Source: F23-B02 sp963640555 (GTDB lineage Bacteria; Bacillota; Clostridia; Oscillospirales; Oscillospiraceae). From it: 30,937 bases of DNA. The stretch covers positions 1-30,937 of the forward strand of contig CAVHZB010000016.1 in NCBI GenBank assembly GCA_963640555.1, read 5' to 3'. Below are positions 22,202 through 29,018 of this stretch, in pieces (position 1 is the stretch's first letter; the number at the start of each line of letters is the position of its first letter). A program made the position numbers and the translations under genes. The notes beneath the pieces were generated by a model. It ran no database searches. It had not been told where the DNA came from and saw only the letters and a program-made list of their open reading frames with translations.

Positions 22202-22624
22202 TTATTCGGATAAATTCCGATAAATGTGCTCGAGCGTGGCTATAAATTCGGAAACCTGCGCTTCCGAAAGCCCGCTCCGCATTTTTTTCTCAAACTCCTC
22301 GATCTTATGCTCCATTTCAAGCCCCGTAGAACGGGCGCTGTCCGTAAGTGCAACTATCTTATTTCGCTTATCCGACGGATCGAGCCAACTGTTAAGAAAT
22401 CCGTTGAGCTCCATGCGCGCAACAACGCCGACCACCGTCGGATGAGTAACATTGAGGAAGTCCTCTATCTCCTTCTGCGTTGACTGTCCGCCCTGACTGT
22501 TCAGAAAAGCAAGCACCTTGCTCTGCGTCAGCGTGAGATTATGCTCTTTCAGATCCGCATCGGCATTGACCTTGATCCTGTCGTTTATTATCTTCATCAG
22601 GTAGCCTATCTGTCTTGCCGCCAT
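22202..22624 (-). CDS. MarR family transcriptional regulator
   Basis: 140 residues with a central winged helix-turn-helix (about 30-95: LTLTQSKVLAFLNSQGG, then DFLNVTHPTVVGVVARM as recognition region and the DPSDKRNKIVALT wing). The ATG at 22624 has GGGAGGT 6 bases upstream. It is the first gene of an operon with the two ABC exporter subunits. Two near-identical palindromes, GTGTAG-N4-CTACAC and TTGTAG-N4-CTACAC, lie 32 bases apart; one sits between the -35 and -10 elements and the other just past the start. This strongly suggests that the protein represses its own operon and releases on binding an exported compound. Confidence 0.93.
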   Translation of the reverse strand: MAARQIGYLMKIINDRIKVNADADLKEHNLTLTQSKVLAFLNSQGGQSTQKEIEDFLNVTHPTVVGVVARMELNGFLNSWLDPSDKRNKIVALTDSARSTGLEMEHKIEEFEKKMRSGLSEAQVSEFIATLEHIYRNLSE

Positions 22625-22642
22625 ATCATCACCTCCCGTGAT

Positions 22643-22702
22643 GTGTAGTACGCTACACTTGCTGTTCCCGGCAATTGTAGCACGCTACACTTTCAATGTC
22701 AA
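22643..22702 (-). promoter_or_regulatory. marR operon promoter with two MarR operators
   Basis: Minus-strand TTGACA (22697-22702), 17-base spacer, TACAAT (22674-22679). Operators are at 22643-22658 (GTGTAGTACGCTACAC) and 22675-22690 (TTGTAGCACGCTACAC). Three helical turns separate them, so both face the same side. Confidence 0.8.
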
Positions 22703-22727
22703 CATGGATTTTGTGAACTTTTTTGAT

Positions 22728-22781
22728 GGCGTTTTTCCGCACCTGCGGATACTGTCACTGTGTCATCTCGGCCGGTAATTG
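22728..22781. repeat. Dispersed repeat, copy 2
   Basis: Ungapped match to 11192-11245 (39 of 54 by eye), both intergenic. It is followed at about 22803-22832 by an imperfect hairpin (CTTGGCTCTCTTGTGTAAAG), which resembles a palindromic repeat I recall as common in Clostridia. Confidence 0.5.
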
Positions 22782-22834
22782 CCGCACTACAGCGGTGCGC
22801 TCCTTGGCTCTCTTGTGTAAAGGGAGGCAAGAGA

Positions 22835-22873
22835 AAATGCCGAGCTCGGTATCTGATACTGAGCTCGGCATTT
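22835..22873 (-). terminator. Terminator of the amino acid transport operon
   Basis: A roughly 18-bp stem (22835-22852 with 22856-22873, one mismatch) begins 9 bases past the last stop codon; TTTTCTCTT follows on the minus strand. Confidence 0.8.
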
Positions 22874-22882
22874 GAACGGTTT

Positions 22883-23665
22883 TTAATGTGTATTGAAGTA
22901 TTCTACCGCTGCATCGGTCGTGAGTATGAGGTCGCACTTGCCGTTGTCGAGTGCATTGAAGTAATCCGTTGCGCCGCCGCTCACGCGGGTTATCTGACCC
23001 AGCTTACGGCTGACGGAGCTGTTCTGCTCGATAAGCTCAAGCGCGTATTGCGTTATGCCTATATAAAGCTGCTTATCGCGTATCGAGCTGCTGTCCGTAC
23101 CCTTTGCTGCCAGTACGGCATCCGTGGACATATAGGTCACAAGGATGGTGTATTTATCCGACTGCGTGTCCAGCATAACGCCGCCCCATGCGCAGTCTAT
23201 GTTGCCGGAGTTTAATTCGACATACGCATCCTCGGAGTGTATCGGCTGTATCTTCAGCACCCAGCCGAGGCGCTCGCACACCGCCTGAGCCAGCTCGATA
23301 TCAAAGCCTATATACTCCTCGCCGCTCTGAAACGCCAGAGGAGCCGAGTCGAGGTCGACCCCTATTATGAATGTGCGCGGCTCGATATAACCGAGATCGT
23401 CCAGTGCGTTTTCCTTCGACGGAAAGTCAACGGCACCGGCGCTTCCGAACCACTTGAGGCTGATATCGTCTATCGTCCCCTCGTAGGCCAGTGTCCTCAG
23501 AGCCCGGTCTATGTAATGATATGTCGAATCGCCGTTTCTGAAGCCTATCGAATAATACTGCCGCCCAAGCGATTTCACCGCTTTATATTTTCCGCTGCTT
23601 CCGCAGGCGCACATGGCAAACGCCAGCGCCGCAGCCAGCAGTATGCAGACAAGCCGTTTTTTCAT
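22883..23665 (-). CDS. Amino acid binding lipoprotein with apparently circularly permuted SBP_bac_3 fold
   Basis: 260 residues with a signal peptide and lipobox ending MCAC (C21). Normal family-3 binding proteins run from a TLKVGFD-like strand to a final YAIGF...DGT...KWFG segment. Here the order is reversed. Residues 33-74 (YYSIGFRNGDS, LRTLAYEGTIDDISLKWFG) match the usual C-terminal end. A linker (75-96) follows, then 97-260 match the usual start through middle (FIIGVDLDSAPLAF, GFDIELAQAVCERLGW, ELNSGNIDCAWGG, DLILTTDAAVEYF) and stop where the final segment should begin. Each part occurs once. The stop is 9 bases from the operon terminator, so no C-terminal part is hidden downstream. It is a paralogue of the first gene of the operon. 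The ribosome site is weak. An alternative is a remnant of a tandem two-domain protein. Confidence 0.8.
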   Translation of the reverse strand: MKKRLVCILLAAALAFAMCACGSSGKYKAVKSLGRQYYSIGFRNGDSTYHYIDRALRTLAYEGTIDDISLKWFGSAGAVDFPSKENALDDLGYIEPRTFIIGVDLDSAPLAFQSGEEYIGFDIELAQAVCERLGWVLKIQPIHSEDAYVELNSGNIDCAWGGVMLDTQSDKYTILVTYMSTDAVLAAKGTDSSSIRDKQLYIGITQYALELIEQNSSVSRKLGQITRVSGGATDYFNALDNGKCDLILTTDAAVEYFNTH

Positions 23666-23733
23666 CAGGGTCTACCGCCTTTCAGAGAGATGATACCCTC
23701 GGATGACAAGGATACCTGATAAATGTTAAAAAA

Positions 23734-24552
23734 TCAAGGCAATTGGACTACATACTCGCCCATGCTCACGGCACTTCCGCGCAGAGTGAGCTCTCTTACC
23801 ATGCCGCCGGAAAACCTTGCGCCCGCGCTGAGTCTGCCGCGCGGCTGCACAAGCGTTACATCGGAGCGCTCGCCGTCGAGCTCCGCAAGGCAGGCGGCAG
23901 CAGCAGCCGTGCCGCTTGCACACGAGCCTTCCCAGACGGCGGTATCGGTGGATGCGACATATACCAGCGGCTCAAGAGTACCGGCTGCCTTGTCGAGAAA
24001 CATGAGTCCGAGAGCCTCGGCATTAAGCTGGCGGCACCACCGGCCTATGATCTTTTCGGCATAGGGCTTTGTGAGCTCGCCGGTGCAGACCATTGCATGA
24101 CATATGCCGGGGAATCTCACCAGAGGCAGAGTATAGCACTCGAAGCCGTCAAAAAAGCAAAATTCAGAAATTGATTCCGGAAGCGGCATGGAGACGGCGC
24201 CTTTAAATGCACCGCGCTCATCCATACTGCCTCTGACCGTCACCGCCTCCGGCGCACCGGATACCTCAAGCATGAGCTCATACGGAGTGCCCGCAGGCAG
24301 CGAGGCATTGCGCAGCATGACCGCCGCCGCGGACAGCGAGGCATTGCCGCAGAACTCGCCGCCCATCATTTGCAGGCGCACGAGGCACTGCCCGTTCTCC
24401 GGCTTTTCGAGAAAGCCCACCTGCTCGGCACTTTTGTCGCGTGCCATAAGCTCGGCTGCAACACGGCTCTGCTCAGCCCTCGGCACAAAGCTGTCAACTA
24501 TGAGGCTTATGTTGCCGGACGGATCCATTTTTGTGTATCTTATATTCTTCAT
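23734..24552 (-). CDS. DapF-fold epimerase/racemase-like protein
   Basis: 272 residues, two-domain fold related to diaminopimelate epimerase. The two catalytic-type cysteines are present: C68 in GGEFCGNASL and C211 in WEGSCASGTAAAA. The flanking motifs differ from true DapF (GSMCGNG and GAGET), and the start TKMDPSGN replaces the DapF TKMHGLGN. It therefore probably acts on another amino acid, as the DapF-like histidine racemase CntK does. It overlaps the upstream ATPase gene (ATGA) within an amino acid uptake operon, which suggests that the imported amino acid, or its D-form, is the substrate. Substrate is inference. The ATG at 24552 lacks a strong ribosome site, consistent with coupling. 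Confidence 0.75.
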   Translation of the reverse strand: MKNIRYTKMDPSGNISLIVDSFVPRAEQSRVAAELMARDKSAEQVGFLEKPENGQCLVRLQMMGGEFCGNASLSAAAVMLRNASLPAGTPYELMLEVSGAPEAVTVRGSMDERGAFKGAVSMPLPESISEFCFFDGFECYTLPLVRFPGICHAMVCTGELTKPYAEKIIGRWCRQLNAEALGLMFLDKAAGTLEPLVYVASTDTAVWEGSCASGTAAAAACLAELDGERSDVTLVQPRGRLSAGARFSGGMVRELTLRGSAVSMGEYVVQLP

Positions 24553-25307
24553 TGACCGTAGTGCTTAAGAAACTGCCTTGTACGCTCCATTTTCGGCGCA
24601 CCGAACACATTCTCGGGCTTGCCCTGCTCGACGATAACGCCGCCGTCCATGAATATAACGCGGTCGGACACCGCCCGTGCAAACGCCATCTCGTGTGTTA
24701 CTATGACCATCGTCATGCGCTCCTCGGCAAGCTGCTTTATGACCTTGAGCACCTCGCCCGTGAGCTCGGGGTCGAGTGCGCTCGTAGGCTCATCGAAAAA
24801 CAGCACATCCGGCTTCATCGCAAGTGCGCGCGCTATCGCAACGCGCTGCTGCTGACCGCCCGAGAGCTGGCATGGATAGGCATCCGCCTTCTGCTCAAGT
24901 CCCATTTTGCTCAGTATCGCCATTGCATCGTCCATGACCTCGCTTTTGCCGCGCTTTTGGACATTTATCGGCGCATCGGTGACATTTTTTATGACCGAAA
25001 AGTGGGGAAAGAGGTTGAAGCTCTGGAAAACGAGCCCGAAATAATTCTTGAATTTCTTGAGCTCACCAGCGGAGACGTATTTCATTTTGCCGTCCGCGCC
25101 GGTCCTTGCGGCAGTCTCGCCGAGATACTTTATCTCGCCCGAGTCCGCAGTTTCGAGGAATGTCGCGCACCGGAGCAGTGTCGATTTGCCCGAGCCGGAG
25201 GGGCCGATTATGGAGACTACCTCGCCCTCGGAGACATTGAAGCTTATATCCTTTAAAACCTCAAGCTCGCCGAAGGATTTTTTTATGTTGTTCATTTCAA
25301 GTATCAT
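24549..25307 (-). CDS. Polar amino acid ABC transporter ATPase
   Basis: 252 residues, a single ABC domain of the GlnQ/HisP type. Walker A is GPSGSGKST (35-43), the Q loop is in GLVFQSFNLFPH, the signature is LSGGQQQR, Walker B ends FFDEPTSALD, and the H loop is in VTHEM. It hydrolyses ATP at the inner face of the membrane for the permease encoded 12 bases upstream. A loop of about 20 residues after strand 3 (KYLGETAARTGADGKMKYVS) is slightly longer than usual. The start at 25307 has a modest GGCGGTG upstream. Substrate class follows the family and the adjacent binding proteins. Confidence 0.94.
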   Translation of the reverse strand: MILEMNNIKKSFGELEVLKDISFNVSEGEVVSIIGPSGSGKSTLLRCATFLETADSGEIKYLGETAARTGADGKMKYVSAGELKKFKNYFGLVFQSFNLFPHFSVIKNVTDAPINVQKRGKSEVMDDAMAILSKMGLEQKADAYPCQLSGGQQQRVAIARALAMKPDVLFFDEPTSALDPELTGEVLKVIKQLAEERMTMVIVTHEMAFARAVSDRVIFMDGGVIVEQGKPENVFGAPKMERTRQFLKHYGQ

Positions 25308-25319
25308 TGCCGCACCGCC

Positions 25320-25973
25320 TTATGCTTTGTAGTAGGACAGCTTCTTCTCGAATCGGAGCATGACCCAGTCAACGACATAGTTGAAGATGTAGTATATAAC
25401 GCCTGCAACGATGAACGAGGTGAGAGTTCCGTTGAGAGTTGCTATCTGCTTTGCACGGGTGAACATCTCGACAACACCTATGGCGTAGCACAGTGAGGTG
25501 TCCTTAACAAGGGTTATGACCTCGTTTGTGATGCTCGGCAGAACTATCTTGATGACCTGCGGGAGGATTATCTTGAAAAATGTCTGCACCTTACCGTAGC
25601 CGAGAACATCGGCGGCCTCATACTGACCGCGCGGGATGGACTCGATACCGGAGCGGTATATCTCCGCAAAATATGCGGCGTAGTTTATTATAAACGCAAT
25701 AACGGCGGCGATATAGCGCCAGTCTCCGGTGACGATATCCGGCAGCAGCTTCGGCAGCCCGAAAAATACGACCCATAGCTGGAGCATGAGCGGCGTGCCG
25801 CGCATTATTGATATGTAGACCCGCGTTATTGCCGATACAAGCCGGTTTTTCGACATGCGCCCGAGGGCGATGACCAGACCGAGCGGCAGCGAGCCGATAA
25901 GAGTCAGAAGGAAAAGAGAAAATGTTGTTCCGAAGCATTTTGTAAGCTCGGAAAGTATTGTCTGTAGTGTCAT
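25320..25973 (-). CDS. Polar amino acid ABC transporter permease
   Basis: 217 residues with about five membrane spans, of the HisM/GlnP family. The N-terminal part carries the family signature (TFSLFLLTLIGSLPLGLVIA) and the EAA loop that docks to the ATPase is YEAADVLGYGKVQTFFKIILPQ in its core region. A single permease gene implies a homodimer. The ATG at 25973 has GAGGA 6 bases upstream. It lies between the binding-protein gene and the ATPase gene. A strong intercistronic hairpin upstream probably allows more binding protein than permease to be made. Confidence 0.94.
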   Translation of the reverse strand: MTLQTILSELTKCFGTTFSLFLLTLIGSLPLGLVIALGRMSKNRLVSAITRVYISIMRGTPLMLQLWVVFFGLPKLLPDIVTGDWRYIAAVIAFIINYAAYFAEIYRSGIESIPRGQYEAADVLGYGKVQTFFKIILPQVIKIVLPSITNEVITLVKDTSLCYAIGVVEMFTRAKQIATLNGTLTSFIVAGVIYYIFNYVVDWVMLRFEKKLSYYKA

Positions 25974-25994
25974 ATCATATCCTCATCGTTACAC

Positions 25995-26029
25995 CCGAAA
26001 TCCCACCGCGTCAGGCGCGGTGGGTTCGG
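25995..26029 (-). other. Intercistronic stabilising hairpin
   Basis: A 14-bp stem with a 2-base bulge (CCGAA and CCCACCGCG paired with CGCGGTGGG and TTCGG), no U tract. It lies between binding-protein and permease genes, the classic place for an mRNA-stabilising structure. Confidence 0.65.
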
Positions 26030-26056
26030 ATATATCCTGTTGTCTGCGCCTTCGGC

Positions 26057-26902
26057 TCACTTGCTGATCATGCACAGCGAGTCGATAACAAGACCCTGCT
26101 GGACATAATCGGAGCTCTGAGCTATCTTGAGCATGGTGCCGTCCTCGGCCATCTCCTTGAGCTCTGCATTGACCGCATCGCGGAGTGCCTCGTTGCCAAG
26201 CAGGAAGCCGATCGCGTACTGCTCGGGAGAGAGCTTCTCGTCGAGGATGACATAGGAGTCCTCGTTGCCGGTCTTGTTCATCTGGCTTATTGCAACACCG
26301 ACATCGACCGCGACCGCATCAACGCTGCCCTGGTCGAGCTCCATGAAGCCCATCTGGTAATCGCCAAGCTCGACCACCTCACCGAGGGTATCCTTGAGCT
26401 CGCTCCTGTTGAGCGCGGTGACCGCACTGGAGTCTGCCTGGACCATGACCTTCTTGCCGGCGAGATCCGCAAAGCTCGTGATGCCGGAGTCTGCCTTGAC
26501 GACCATTACGATCTCGTTTTCGTAGTAGGGGTCTGACCATGTGTACTGATCCTCACGGCCTGTGTAGGTAAAGCCGTTCCACAGGCAGTTTACATTGCCC
26601 GATTTGAGCTCCTCGCTCTTTGCGTCCCAGTTGATGGGGACTGCCTCGAAGCCCCAGCCGAGACGGTCGCAGACTTCCTTTGCAAGGGCAAGGTCAAAGC
26701 CGTCGTAGCTGCCGTCAGCGGAGAGATAGCCGAACGGGGGGAACTCAGCGTCGAAGCCGACCTTCAGGGTGAAGCCCTCTTTAAGATCGTCGGCGGTAAC
26801 GGTGCCCGCCTCACTCTTGGTGTCATCCTCGGTGCCGTTTGAGCAGGCGCACAGTGCGAAGACCATCACGAGCGCCAGAACCATAGCGATAAGTTTTTTC
26901 AT
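26057..26902 (-). CDS. Amino acid ABC transporter binding lipoprotein (normal order)
   Basis: 281 residues. The signal peptide ends in a lipobox with C20 (ALCAC), so it is anchored outside the membrane. It has complete SBP_bac_3 order: FTLKVGFDAEFPPFGY (44-59), GFDLALAKEVCDRLGW (68-83), ELKSGNVNCLWNG (98-110), FADLAGKKVMVQ, DQGSVDAVAVD, and the C-terminal lobe closure YAIGFLLGNEALRDAV with AEDGTMLKI. First gene of the five-gene operon, with its own promoter and GGAGG near the start. It delivers a polar amino acid to the permease; the exact ligand is unknown. The last gene of the operon is its permuted paralogue. Confidence 0.95.
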   Translation of the reverse strand: MKKLIAMVLALVMVFALCACSNGTEDDTKSEAGTVTADDLKEGFTLKVGFDAEFPPFGYLSADGSYDGFDLALAKEVCDRLGWGFEAVPINWDAKSEELKSGNVNCLWNGFTYTGREDQYTWSDPYYENEIVMVVKADSGITSFADLAGKKVMVQADSSAVTALNRSELKDTLGEVVELGDYQMGFMELDQGSVDAVAVDVGVAISQMNKTGNEDSYVILDEKLSPEQYAIGFLLGNEALRDAVNAELKEMAEDGTMLKIAQSSDYVQQGLVIDSLCMISK

Positions 26903-26956
26903 TTTTCTTTTCCTCCAAAACGCGTGGTGTAGCTTTTAGTTTGTTATCACGCTGCT

Positions 26957-26984
26957 ATAATAACACATTAGCGAAATAAAGCAA
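26957..26984 (-). promoter_or_regulatory. Promoter of the amino acid transport operon
   Basis: Minus-strand TTGCTT (26979-26984), 16-base spacer, TATTAT (26957-26962). Confidence 0.6.
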
Positions 26985-26997
26985 GAGTTTTTTGTAA

Positions 26998-27028
26998 AAA
27001 TAGCTGTGCATTTTCTGCACAGCTATTT
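26998..27028 (-). terminator. Terminator of the antiporter gene
   Basis: 13-bp stem AAATAGCTGTGCA/TGCACAGCTATTT (26998-27010 with 27016-27028), followed on the minus strand by TTTTT. Confidence 0.85.
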
Positions 27029-27065
27029 TGCTTGCTATATTGGCTATTTAATGTGGTGCCATGCG

Positions 27066-28265
27066 TCACACTGCCGAAGCGGCGGGCTCGGTGTTGTCCG
27101 GCGTCGGGCGCTTCATACCGACCTTGAGCAGCAGCGGCGTTACGAGCGTTGTAACTATGACCATAAGAACGACCGCAGGGAACATATTACCGGCAATGAG
27201 CCCTGCCATGCTGCCCTTCTGCGCAACGATGAGCGCGACCTCGCCGCGTGAGACCATGCCGAGGCCGATGCCGAGCGAGTCATACGCCTTGAAGCCCATA
27301 ATACGCGCGCCGAGACCGCAGCCGATTATCTTGGTCAGGATCGCAACCACCGTCAGAACGACGGCAAAGAGGATCAGCGTTCCGTTAAGTCCGGCAAGCT
27401 CGGTCTTTATGCCGATGGATGCAAAGAATATCGGCGAGAAGAGCATATAGCTCATGGTGTTTATTCTCTTTACCACATAAGTACGGGTCTCGTTGTGGTC
27501 GCTGAGCATTAGTCCGGCAAAATATGCGCCGGTGATATCGGCAATACCAAAGAAATGCTCGGAGACAAAGCTGAGCAGGAAGCAGAACGCCAGCGCATAG
27601 ATGGCAATGCGCCTGTGGATACGGTCGAGCCTTGCTCTGAGTCTGCCGAACAGCTTACGCACCACGATGGCAACGATCGCAAGGCAGATGAAATATGCGA
27701 TTATGCGGACAAACACCATGGCGGGCTTTACGGTGCTGTCTGTAAAGCCGGTGAGCACGGTGAGGACGATGATGCCAAGCACATCGTCGATGACCGCAGC
27801 CGCCATTATCGCGGTGCCGACGCGGCTCTTGAGCTTGCCCATCTCGCGCAGGGTCTCGACCGTTATCGAAACCGAGGTCGCGGTGAGAACGACACCTATG
27901 AACGCCGCCTTTATCATCTTAAGGCTGTCCGGTTCGCTGTTGAACAGCAGATAGCAGCCCGCGCCGCCGAGAAACGGCACGATAACGCCGACGCTGGCGA
28001 TAACGAGTGCAGACAGACCCGTGTGCTTGAGCTCGTTTATGTCAGTATCAAGACCTGCCATGAACATAAGGATTATAACGCCGACCTCTGCGGTTTTTAT
28101 AAGGAAGTCGGACTCGCCTATAAGTCCGAAGCAGCTCGGTCCGAGCAGAAGACCCGCTATGAGCGCTCCGACGACCTGCGGCATATTGACCTTTTCGCTC
28201 GCAAGACCGAGCACCTTCGTTGAAAGCATAATGATCGCAAGGACCAGGATAAAACTGTAATCCAT
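27066..28265 (-). CDS. Cation:proton antiporter (CPA2 family)
   Basis: 399 residues with about 12-13 membrane spans and no C-terminal RCK/TrkA domain. The core carries adjacent aspartates D160-D161 in AAVIDDVLGI, a pair associated with electrogenic sodium/proton exchange in NapA-like members. The N-terminal KVNMPQVVGALIAGLLLGPS and the GLDTD motif are characteristic. The ATG at 28265 has AGGAG 8 bases upstream. The gene is monocistronic with its own promoter and terminator. Sodium or potassium export linked to pH or osmotic balance is the likely role; ion choice cannot be fixed from the sequence. Confidence 0.92.
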   Translation of the reverse strand: MDYSFILVLAIIMLSTKVLGLASEKVNMPQVVGALIAGLLLGPSCFGLIGESDFLIKTAEVGVIILMFMAGLDTDINELKHTGLSALVIASVGVIVPFLGGAGCYLLFNSEPDSLKMIKAAFIGVVLTATSVSITVETLREMGKLKSRVGTAIMAAAVIDDVLGIIVLTVLTGFTDSTVKPAMVFVRIIAYFICLAIVAIVVRKLFGRLRARLDRIHRRIAIYALAFCFLLSFVSEHFFGIADITGAYFAGLMLSDHNETRTYVVKRINTMSYMLFSPIFFASIGIKTELAGLNGTLILFAVVLTVVAILTKIIGCGLGARIMGFKAYDSLGIGLGMVSRGEVALIVAQKGSMAGLIAGNMFPAVVLMVIVTTLVTPLLLKVGMKRPTPDNTEPAASAV

Positions 28266-28314
28266 TGTTAAAACTCCTGCAAACTCTAAATATTTTTCTC
28301 AAACAGCAAAGCGG

Positions 28315-28343
28315 ATTGTACGCGCATTCAAATAGAAAAGCAA
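28315..28343 (-). promoter_or_regulatory. Promoter of the antiporter gene
   Basis: Minus-strand TTGCTT (28338-28343), 17-base spacer, TACAAT (28315-28320). Confidence 0.65.
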
Positions 28344-28405
28344 GTTAATTTTTCAAGTCTGCAATAAGCTTTTTTTATACCCGGATGAAAAAAGAGCAAA
28401 ATAGG

Positions 28406-28428
28406 TGCTGTGCGAAAATTGCACAGCA
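28406..28428. other. Hairpin upstream of the rrf2 promoter
   Basis: 8-bp stem TGCTGTGC/GCACAGCA with loop GAAAATT. It closely resembles the antiporter terminator stem on the other side of that gene. Confidence 0.45.
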
Positions 28429-28443
28429 AAATTCGTATAACCG

Positions 28444-28510
28444 TTGCACAGGCACTTTAATTCCTATAATTAAAGTGGTATATTAATATCACACAGGAAG
28501 CATAGGAATT
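28444..28510 (+). promoter_or_regulatory. rrf2 control region with inverted AATTCCTAT elements
   Basis: AATTCCTAT (28459-28467) and ATAGGAATT (28502-28510) form a perfect 9-bp inverted pair. The first lies inside a larger dyad, CTTTAATT-CCTAT-AATTAAAG (28455-28475). TATAAT (28465-28470) or TATATT (28479-28484) could be the -10 element, so the dyad overlaps the promoter, as expected for autorepression. Confidence 0.55.
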
Positions 28511-28523
28511 AGGAGGTGATGTG

Positions 28524-28952
28524 ATGAATGTAACGAGCAAGGGCAGATATGCGCTGCGCATCATGATAGACCTTGCACAGCACTCCGACAACGGCTTCAT
28601 ATCGCTCAAAACGGTATCCGAGAGAACGCAGCTTTCGATGAAATATCTCGAAATGATAGTCGGAAACCTGAAAAAGGCGGAGCTCGTTGCAAGCACCCGC
28701 GGAAAAGAGGGCGGCTATAGGCTCGTAAAGGCTCCGGAGGAATATACCGTGGGCGAGATACTGCGGTGCATGGAGGATAACCTTGCGCCGGTCGCCTGCA
28801 TCAAGGAGGGCGAGATACAGTGCGAGCGCTCCGGCGGCTGTCTGACGGTGCCGATGTGGAAGGAGCTTGACGATATAACAAACGCCTATCTTGATACCGT
28901 AACGCTCAAGGACCTGCTCACGGGCGAGAAATGGAGAAAGCCTCTTGACTAA
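28524..28952 (+). CDS. Rrf2 family regulator (IscR/CymR-like)
   Basis: 142 residues from the ATG at 28524 (AGGAGG 7 bases upstream); a GTG at 28521 adds one residue. An N-terminal winged helix (MNVTSKGRYALRIMIDLA, then the LSMKYLEMIVGNLKKAELV recognition region and RGKEGGYRL wing) is followed by a dimerisation helix. Three cysteines, C92, C100 and C106, lie where IscR binds its iron-sulfur cluster, though the spacing is Cys-7-Cys-5-Cys instead of the 5/5 of E. coli IscR. It is first in an operon with nifS and iscU, so it probably senses Fe-S or cysteine status and represses the operon. A 12-bp element of its own control region recurs before cysK. Confidence 0.92.
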   Translation: MNVTSKGRYALRIMIDLAQHSDNGFISLKTVSERTQLSMKYLEMIVGNLKKAELVASTRGKEGGYRLVKAPEEYTVGEILRCMEDNLAPVACIKEGEIQCERSGGCLTVPMWKELDDITNAYLDTVTLKDLLTGEKWRKPLD

Positions 28953-29018
28953 TCAGTCCTGAGGTGCTACAATTCCCACATATTTTATAGGATATACAAA
29001 CGCGAAAGGAAGATAAAT

